From: JAJVID01 sp035275805
Lineage (GTDB): Bacteria; Acidobacteriota; Blastocatellia; RBC074
Length of the DNA stretch: 8,916 nt
Assembly (NCBI GenBank): GCA_035275805.1
Contig: DATEMG010000506.1
Coordinates: forward strand, 1 to 8,916
Direction of reading: 5' to 3'
Both the position numbers and the translations under genes were made by a program. Below, piece by piece: positions 1 to 5,214 of the stretch. The notes under the pieces are model-generated. The model had not been told where the DNA came from, made no database searches, and saw only the letters and a list, made by a program, of their open reading frames with translations. Position 1 is the first letter of the stretch. Every line of letters starts with the position of its first letter.

Positions 1-28
1 TGGGCGACCGGGCGATTTTGTCTTTGAG

Positions 29-60
29 TCGCCCCGTCGCCCCGTCGCCCCGTCGCCCCG
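29..60. repeat. 8-bp tandem repeat, four copies, with inverted partner
   Basis: Four perfect head-to-tail copies of TCGCCCCG lie just downstream of the murA stop codon. The sequence at 2-15 is complementary to 29-42 with one mismatch in 14, so the stretch 2-42 can fold into a GC-rich hairpin with a 13-nt T-rich loop (16-28). It sits at the 3' end of murA, so it could help end the murA transcript, but there is no clear U-tract after the stem. It is equally likely to be a dispersed intergenic repeat. The left edge is cut by the window. Confidence 0.75.
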
Positions 61-67
61 CCTCTCT

Positions 68-1339
68 TCACACCTTTACTCTCTCAATCTCCGCGCCGAC
101 CGCGCGCAATTTCTCTTCAATTTTCTCGTACCCGCGATCGATGTGATAGACGCGGTCGATCAATGTCTCGCCTTCGGCCGCCAGTCCGGCCAGGACCAGC
201 GATGCCGAGGCCCGAAGGTCAGAGGCGATCAATTGCGCGCCTGTCAAACGGGACGGGCCGTGAACGTCCACGCTGTGGCTGTTGATTCGCATCTGCGCGC
301 CCAGGCGCATCAATTCGGCGGCGTGCATGAAGCGGTTCTCGAAGATCGTCTCGGTGATCACCGAATCGCCTTGGGCCTGCGTCATGAGCGCCATGTACTG
401 GGCTTGCATGTCGGTAGGGAATCCGGGGTAGACGGCCGTGGTCACGTCCGCCGCCTTGTAGGAGGGGTGTGATTCGCCGTTGCCGGCCACGCTCAATTTA
501 TCCCTACCGGCGCATTCAATCTTCACCCCCACCTCGCGCAACTTTTCGATCACCGCATGCAAATGGTTCGGCTCGCAATTGGTGATCTCCAACTCGCCGC
601 CAGTGATCGCGGCGGCGACTATGAAAGTACCGGCTTCGATCCTGTCGGGAATGATCGTATGGTCGGCCCCGCCAAGCCGATCAACGCCGGTGACGGTGAT
701 CGTCGGCGTGCAGGCCCCCTCGATCTTCGCGCCCATCTTGGTGAGCAGGTCAGCGAGGTCTATGATCTCCGGCTCGCAGGCCGCGTTCAAGATCCGCGTC
801 ACGCCGTCGGCCAGGGTGGCGGCCATCATCACGTTTTCCGTGCCGGTGACGGTGACGGTTTCAAACTCGATGTCGGCGCCGCGCAGTCGTGAGGCGCTGG
901 CTTCAACCACGCCGCCGCGCAACTCGATCTTCGCGCCCATCTTTTCCAGCGCCATCAGGTGCAGGTCTATGGGGCGCTGGCCGATGGCGCAGCCGCCAGG
1001 CAGGCTGACGCGCGCCTGCCCGAATCTTCCCAGGAGCGGACCCAGCGCGAGCACCGACGCTCTCATGGTTTTGACCAGTTCATAAGGCGCCTCGTAATCT
1101 TCGACCGTGCCGGCGTTGATCTGGTGAGTGCGCAGTTCAGGGACGAGCACGGTGCAACCCAGGTCTTCAAGCAATCGCCGCATCGTGATCAGGTCGCGCA
1201 CATAAGGCACGTTGCGCAACGTCACCGTTTCGGGAGTGAGCAACGCCGCGGCCAGACACGGCAGGGCTGAATTCTTCGCGCCGCTGATCGCGACGACCCC
1301 TTTTAACTTTTTTCCGCCGATTATTCGAAATTTATCCAT
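68..1339 (-). CDS. murA: UDP-N-acetylglucosamine 1-carboxyvinyltransferase (MurA)
   Basis: MurA transfers enolpyruvate from PEP to the 3'-OH of UDP-GlcNAc in the cytoplasm, the first committed step of peptidoglycan synthesis. The 423-residue product has the usual family length and its landmarks in order: the SGAKNSALP motif with Lys22 and Asn23, the TMRAS motif around Arg93, the catalytic loop PGGCAIGQRPIDLH with the nucleophilic Cys117, the PGFPTDMQAQ motif with the general-base Asp310, FENRFMH, and DLRASASLVLAG with Arg376. Cys117, rather than Asp, predicts sensitivity to fosfomycin at the target level. The start at 1339 gives MDKFRIIGG, matching the usual MurA N-terminus. The frame stays open upstream to an ATG at 1546, but the extra 69 codons have no MurA counterpart. 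No clear Shine-Dalgarno precedes the chosen start. The gene is divergent from the asparagine synthetase homologue, and nothing follows it in the 67 bp left in the window. Confidence 0.97.
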   Translation of the reverse strand: MDKFRIIGGKKLKGVVAISGAKNSALPCLAAALLTPETVTLRNVPYVRDLITMRRLLEDLGCTVLVPELRTHQINAGTVEDYEAPYELVKTMRASVLALGPLLGRFGQARVSLPGGCAIGQRPIDLHLMALEKMGAKIELRGGVVEASASRLRGADIEFETVTVTGTENVMMAATLADGVTRILNAACEPEIIDLADLLTKMGAKIEGACTPTITVTGVDRLGGADHTIIPDRIEAGTFIVAAAITGGELEITNCEPNHLHAVIEKLREVGVKIECAGRDKLSVAGNGESHPSYKAADVTTAVYPGFPTDMQAQYMALMTQAQGDSVITETIFENRFMHAAELMRLGAQMRINSHSVDVHGPSRLTGAQLIASDLRASASLVLAGLAAEGETLIDRVYHIDRGYEKIEEKLRAVGAEIERVKV

Positions 1340-1430
1340 GTGTTCTACATGCGTTTTAAATCTCATTTGGAAGCCGTTCGGGAGGTAATGAGCGTAGCCA
1401 ATTCGCCAATGTACAGCAAGCGCCCAATAA

Positions 1431-1459
1431 TTGACAGCCCTTGAGAACTCGGCGATACT
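1431..1459 (+). promoter_or_regulatory. Sigma70-type promoter for the asparagine synthetase homologue
   Basis: A perfect TTGACA -35 box (1431-1436) is followed after exactly 17 bp by GATACT (1454-1459, four of six matches to TATAAT). Transcription would begin near 1466 and leave a leader of about 100 nt before the ATG at 1570. It lies in the 230-bp gap between two divergent genes. I found no equally good promoter for murA on the opposite strand. Confidence 0.55.
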
Positions 1460-1569
1460 TAGCTCACCGCTCAATGACGCTGGGAAAACTCTTTTGATGG
1501 AAGGCGTCGTTCGTCCGGCTCCTCCCTGCCTCCCCCCGATTTTCATACTCCTGTCACTAATTTATCTTT

Positions 1570-3444
1570 ATGTGCGGAATCTTCGGGATTGTCACGACAA
1601 AACCGCGGTCCGAATTGGCTGAGCCTGTTGACCGAGCGCTAGACGCCTTGGCGCATCGCGGGCCGGACGACTGCGGCGTCGAATTCATCAGCGACGAGCG
1701 CGACGGGTTGACCGTAGCCTTCGCGCATCAGCGCCTGTCCGTCATCGACCCTTCGCCGGCCGGACATCAGCCGATGTGTGACGAGGCGACCGGCGATTGG
1801 ATCACCTACAACGGCGAAGTCTTCAATTTTCGCGACCTTCGCCGGGATCTCGTCGCGCGCGGTTTGAGATTTCGATCCGAGAGCGACACCGAGGTCTTGT
1901 TGAAGGGCTTCGGAGCGCGCGGCCGCGACGCTATTGCGGATTGGCGAGGAACGTTCGCATTCGGGTTTTGGAACGCGCGGCTGCGCTCGCTCACGCTGGC
2001 GCGCGACCGTCTCGGGATCAAGCCGCTTTACTATTACCACGACGGGGACACGTTCATCTTCGCGTCTGAGGTCCGTGCGCTGCTCGCCACCGGGCTGACG
2101 CCATGCAAGATCTCGCCCCCTGCGCTGGACAGTTATCTCGCGTGGGGGGTGGTCGAGCAGCCGCTGACGATCATCGAGAACATTCATGCCGTCCTGCCAG
2201 GACACATTCTGGAGTTTAAGGAGGGGCGCGCCAAGGCCGAAGCATATTGGGAATTGCGCGCCGATAGACGAAACAAAGTTCGAGACGAACGCGGATTGAT
2301 CGAAGAGATGGGCGCGTTGCTCGCGGACTCCGTCAAGTCGCATCTCGTCTCGGACGTTCCGGTGGGGGTAATTCTGAGCGGCGGGATCGATTCAGGATCT
2401 GTTATGGCGTTGGCAAGCCGGGGCGTTAAAAGTCCGATCAGGTCGTTCTCGGTATGCTTTGAGGGGGAGAATCCATGGGAGAGGGAGCGCGCCGAAAAGA
2501 TCGCGCGCAAGTACGGCGCCGACCATTATTCGGTCCCGGTCACGGAAGGTGAAATCCTTTCCATCCTGCCGGACGCTTTGCGCGCGATGGATCAGCCTTC
2601 GATATACGGCCTCAACACTTTCGTCGTCTCTCGGGCGGCGGCGGGCGCGGGGATGAAAGTCGCGTTATCGGGACTGGGGGGCGCCGAAGTGTTCGCAGGC
2701 CATGAGTTTTTCCGCGCCATCGCTCGCGAAGAACAGATGCGAAACCGGTTGAAGGCTGCGGGGCCGAAGTTGCGCAAGGCTGCCGCGTCGGCCATCGTGG
2801 CCTTCTCCTCGAGCGATCGCGCTGCCAAGTTGAGCGCGCTGCTCCGCAGCGACCAGCCCAATGAAAATTCCGTGAAATCGCGTCGCCATCTCTTCACCTC
2901 CGGGCAGCGACTGGCTTTGATGCTCGCAAACGGCGGCGCCTCGCCGGCGGTCGAGGATTGGAATGAACGCCAAATGTCCAACTGCGCGAACGCCGACCTG
3001 ATCAATCAGGCCTCGGCGCTGGAATTGGGCGGCTATCTGGGGAACGCCTTGTTGCGCGACACCGATTCGATGAGCATGGCGCATGGCCTTGAGGTCCGCG
3101 CCCCCCTGATCGATCACAAGGTCGTAGAAAAGGCGCTCACCGTCCCCGGCAAGCTGAAATTGCGTCGAAAGGAACCGGAATGGATATTGGCGGACGCCGT
3201 GGGCGATCTGCCGCGAGAGGTCGCAGTCGGCCCGAAGCGGGGCTTCGAACTACCTTTTAAGAACTGGCTGGCCGGCGCGCTGCGCGACCGGATCGAAAGC
3301 GCGCTGTGGTCTCCGCAACTGACGAAGCTCCTGAGCATCACCGCGATGCAGGAAGTGTGGAGCGACTTCCTGAGAGGCCGCGTGAGCTGGTCGCGCGTCT
3401 GGAGCTTTTATGTCCTTGGAGAATGGGCGGGGATGAATTTGTAA
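1570..3444 (+). CDS. asnB: Glutamine-hydrolysing asparagine synthetase family protein (AsnB-like)
   Basis: Family members use an N-terminal glutaminase domain to release ammonia, which passes to a C-terminal ATP-pyrophosphatase domain that adenylates and amidates aspartate or another carboxylate. The 624-residue product begins MCGIFG, so Cys2 is the glutaminase nucleophile after Met removal and fixes the start. Also present are HRGPDD (29-34), RLSVID (55-60), YNGE (80-83), SDTEVL (105-110) and RDRLGIKPLYY (145-155). The synthetase domain has the PP-loop SGGIDS (270-275), RDTDSMSMAHGLEVRAP (496-512) and KRGFELPF (556-563). The motif usually written SGxGGDE reads SGLGGAE (367-373): the Asp is Ala372, and Leu369 sits where E. 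coli AsnB has its catalytic Glu348. Such AsnB-like proteins often act in exopolysaccharide or other amidation pathways, so asparagine as product is not certain. There is no clear Shine-Dalgarno. It converges on the next gene with a 3-bp gap. Confidence 0.9.
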   Translation: MCGIFGIVTTKPRSELAEPVDRALDALAHRGPDDCGVEFISDERDGLTVAFAHQRLSVIDPSPAGHQPMCDEATGDWITYNGEVFNFRDLRRDLVARGLRFRSESDTEVLLKGFGARGRDAIADWRGTFAFGFWNARLRSLTLARDRLGIKPLYYYHDGDTFIFASEVRALLATGLTPCKISPPALDSYLAWGVVEQPLTIIENIHAVLPGHILEFKEGRAKAEAYWELRADRRNKVRDERGLIEEMGALLADSVKSHLVSDVPVGVILSGGIDSGSVMALASRGVKSPIRSFSVCFEGENPWERERAEKIARKYGADHYSVPVTEGEILSILPDALRAMDQPSIYGLNTFVVSRAAAGAGMKVALSGLGGAEVFAGHEFFRAIAREEQMRNRLKAAGPKLRKAAASAIVAFSSSDRAAKLSALLRSDQPNENSVKSRRHLFTSGQRLALMLANGGASPAVEDWNERQMSNCANADLINQASALELGGYLGNALLRDTDSMSMAHGLEVRAPLIDHKVVEKALTVPGKLKLRRKEPEWILADAVGDLPREVAVGPKRGFELPFKNWLAGALRDRIESALWSPQLTKLLSITAMQEVWSDFLRGRVSWSRVWSFYVLGEWAGMNL

Positions 3445-3447
3445 GGA

Positions 3448-3873
3448 TCATTGCTCAAGCGGAATGAAGCTTTCGTCGTCCTGATGCTTGCGCTCCCAGG
3501 TCAGGAAGTCGTAATAGCCGCAGCTGTTCTCTTCGGGGAATGCGCGACACGTCTCGGGGCGGTGCTCGTAGACGGTGCAGTTCCGCCTGGTCGGGTGTAG
3601 AAACTGGCATCTGCTTTTGAAGATGTCATCTTTGTGGTGTCGCAGCACGCGGTGGCCGTAGCTCTTGATGAACTTGGTGAATTTGTTCTCGGCCTCTTCG
3701 TAACTCAGATTGAAGCGCTTCGCCAATCGGGCTATATCACGCTTCGTCACCAGTATCCAATCATAGGTGCAACAGTAGGCTGGACATTTCGAACAGTCGT
3801 AGCTGAGTTTTGTTTTTACGGCCTTGCCATTGGCCTGAGTCGCGTTGATAACGGGTAAATCCTTTTTTGCCAT
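3448..3873 (-). CDS. YkgJ-family cysteine cluster protein (CxxCxxxCC type)
   Basis: This 141-residue protein matches the small Cys-cluster family annotated as putative zinc- or iron-chelating (UPF0153/YkgJ type). Its exact function is unknown. It has eight cysteines: a CSKCPAYCC cluster (27, 30, 34, 35), then Cys89 in SRCQFLHP, Cys99 in NCTVYEHRPETCRAFP with Cys109, and Cys118. The spacing C-x8-9-C-x(n)-RP-x2-C-R-x-FP is diagnostic of the family. There is no signal peptide or membrane segment, so it is probably cytoplasmic. Its start codon lies 2 bp after the stop of the upstream exported-protein gene and has no obvious Shine-Dalgarno, which suggests co-transcription and translational coupling. 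Its 3' end meets the asparagine synthetase homologue tail to tail with no room for a terminator hairpin between the stops. Confidence is high for the family and low for any role. Confidence 0.9.
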   Translation of the reverse strand: MAKKDLPVINATQANGKAVKTKLSYDCSKCPAYCCTYDWILVTKRDIARLAKRFNLSYEEAENKFTKFIKSYGHRVLRHHKDDIFKSRCQFLHPTRRNCTVYEHRPETCRAFPEENSCGYYDFLTWERKHQDDESFIPLEQ

Positions 3874-3875
3874 AT

Positions 3876-4937
3876 TTATTGCGGCGGCTTTTGCGGCGCC
3901 GGCGTAACGTCGTCGCCGAGTTTGACGTCGGTCTCGAACTTGCGATAGAACTTGAAATGCATCACGTTGCGAGCTTGCTTTTTTTTGCGACGGTCACCGA
4001 TAATGAATTCAGCGCGCGTCGGTAGGAGGAAATCCACATCCAGCCCGCGCAACCTGACGATGTCATAATCTACAGAGCTTTCGGAATGCGTAATCGGATA
4101 ACTCTTGGGCAAGTCATCAATAGCCTGATCAATCCGTAGAACCTTCTTTGTCTCGGCATCGATCCAGACCGTGCCGCTGTAGCCCTGGGTCAACGGATCG
4201 GCCCCTTCGGCTTTAACAATCGACCTTGAAGACTCCTTAGGCACAGTGAAGTCATAGACCAGTGTCTGGCGATTGCTCAATCGGTCTTTGCCGGCGGGTT
4301 TGAAGACCGTCTTCGTCTCGGGGGCGAAGAGCAAGGCCAATCCCACTGCGAAATCGCCTGTCGAGGTGGCTCCTCCAGCCAATTCGAGCGAGCGGGTGAC
4401 GGGGCGGCCCACGCTATTGATAGGCTTGTAAGACTCGCCTTTGCGGTTGTAAGTCAACTCATAAACCAGTTTGTCGGCTCTCTCCCACGCCCCGCTGCCG
4501 TCATGATCGAAGTAGCGCTGAATGTCCTGTTGGCATATGAAGTCGGGCAGTTCGTCCAGGTAATCGCGCACTACTTTGCGAGTCTCTTCTATGAATGGAT
4601 CAGATGGTTGGGGGCCGGTCATGACGACTTTGCCCGCCGAAGCCGAGAGTTTATCACCCTCGCGTTTGATGGCGTTGATCAGGTTCTGATGCGCGCCATT
4701 TGCCCTGAGCCGGCTGACGGCGTCAGGCGTCGGGTCGAAGGCGATTCCGAATCGCTCGATGCGCACGGCCAGATCTGCTTCGGTCATATTCCGCCCGACT
4801 TCGCGGCGGAGCATGGTGTTTAGCGCCTGCAGAGTCAGGGGCTCGTCCGCGGCCTGGCTCCCGCCCTGGCCTTTAGCCGGGACCAGAAGCGCCGAACAGA
4901 TGAGCAATGCGACAATCACGGCGAAGCTTTTTCCCAT
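3876..4937 (-). CDS. Exported protein of unknown function, acidobacterial type
   Basis: This 353-residue protein begins with Lys4 and a hydrophobic stretch (about 5-20), ending near AKGQ, which fits a Sec signal peptide. No lipobox is present (the residue before Cys14 is Ile). Residues about 34-92 look like a small helical domain with the pattern FDPTPDAVSRLRANGAHQNLI, which I have seen in several exported acidobacterial proteins. A linker leads to a second region from about 113, with LPDFICQQ (130-137), a GRPVTRSLE stretch (177-185), GGATSTGDF (188-196) and GTVWIDAETKKVLRID (255-270). That last pattern resembles the beta-strand style of lipoprotein-carrier (LolA/LolB-like) folds, but this is only an impression. 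No catalytic motif is evident. The C-terminus is Pro-rich. The start is supported by GGAGG 5 bp upstream. It is the first gene of a likely two-gene unit with the Cys-cluster gene. Confidence 0.85.
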   Translation of the reverse strand: MGKSFAVIVALLICSALLVPAKGQGGSQAADEPLTLQALNTMLRREVGRNMTEADLAVRIERFGIAFDPTPDAVSRLRANGAHQNLINAIKREGDKLSASAGKVVMTGPQPSDPFIEETRKVVRDYLDELPDFICQQDIQRYFDHDGSGAWERADKLVYELTYNRKGESYKPINSVGRPVTRSLELAGGATSTGDFAVGLALLFAPETKTVFKPAGKDRLSNRQTLVYDFTVPKESSRSIVKAEGADPLTQGYSGTVWIDAETKKVLRIDQAIDDLPKSYPITHSESSVDYDIVRLRGLDVDFLLPTRAEFIIGDRRKKKQARNVMHFKFYRKFETDVKLGDDVTPAPQKPPQ

Positions 4938-4942
4938 CGTTT

Positions 4943-4947
4943 CCTCC
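4943..4947 (-). promoter_or_regulatory. Strong Shine-Dalgarno of the 353-aa exported protein gene
   Basis: On the minus strand the sequence reads GGAGGAAACG followed by ATG. The five-base GGAGG core has a 5-nt spacer and fixes the start at 4937. The downstream coupled gene has no such site. Confidence 0.8.
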
Positions 4948-4968
4948 GAAGATCTTTGGGATCGCGTG

Positions 4969-5030
4969 AATAGGACTGACTTATAGGACCTAGGGGATTT
5001 ATAGGACTTCTAAGTTTTATTAAGTCCTAT
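4969..5030. repeat. Cluster of TAGGAC motifs with a 9-bp hairpin
   Basis: Direct copies of TAGGAC occur at 4971-4976, 4984-4989 and 5002-5007, with a degenerate one (TAGGGGA, 4991-4997) between. An inverted copy lies at 5024-5029. The last direct and the inverted copies are the arms of a perfect 9-bp inverted repeat, ATAGGACTT at 5001-5009 pairing with 5022-5030 around a 12-nt loop. The cluster lies between two divergent genes, just upstream of the 353-aa protein gene. On the minus strand it contains TATAAA (4998-5003) and TATAAG (4980-4985), either of which could act as a -10 box, though no good -35 box accompanies them. It may be an operator or a decayed tandem repeat. Confidence 0.6.
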
Positions 5031-5070
5031 CCATGACGCGGCGTTCATTGTCGGCCATCGCGAGATGATT

Positions 5071-5099
5071 TTCCAGCCGGCGAGCGCGTGTTGTAGAAT
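5071..5099 (+). promoter_or_regulatory. Possible promoter of the Asp-box protein gene
   Basis: TAGAAT (5094-5099) matches the -10 consensus at five of six positions. The hexamer 17 bp upstream, TTCCAG (5071-5076), matches the -35 consensus poorly (two of six). Use of this site would leave a leader of about 110 nt before the ATG at 5215. This is a weak candidate. Confidence 0.3.
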
Positions 5100-5200
5100 C
5101 CCTGCCGATCATTTTGCCGCGATGTTCCCCCGGCGCGCAGGCCACCTTGATCAGCGTCCGAGCAGACGTCGAACAACAACCGCCCCGCCGAAATTACGGC

Positions 5201-5207
5201 AAAGGAG
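5201..5207 (+). promoter_or_regulatory. Shine-Dalgarno deciding the start at 5215
   Basis: AAAGGAG is followed by a 7-nt spacer and ATG at 5215. The signal-peptide sequence begins directly at this ATG. The in-frame ATG at 5065 would place 50 Arg/Pro-rich residues ahead of the signal peptide and has no such site. Confidence 0.8.
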
Positions 5208-5214
5208 CTATTTG

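Noticed and set aside
480..1085. Open frame of 201 codons on the plus strand inside murA
   Set aside because: It is Ser/Arg/Pro-rich without motifs and lies opposite conserved MurA active-site sequence.
1391..1419. TTGCTG-N17-TACGCT on the minus strand as a murA promoter
   Set aside because: Each hexamer matches the consensus at only three of six positions, which is expected by chance in a gap of this size.
1639..2343. Open frame of 234 codons on the minus strand inside the asparagine synthetase homologue
   Set aside because: The plus strand carries the intact glutaminase motifs. The antisense translation has no recognisable features.
5065..5214. Upstream start adding 50 residues to the Asp-box protein
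   Set aside because: The extension is Arg/Pro-rich, lies before a good signal peptide and lacks a ribosome binding site. The ATG at 5215 has AAAGGAG at proper spacing.
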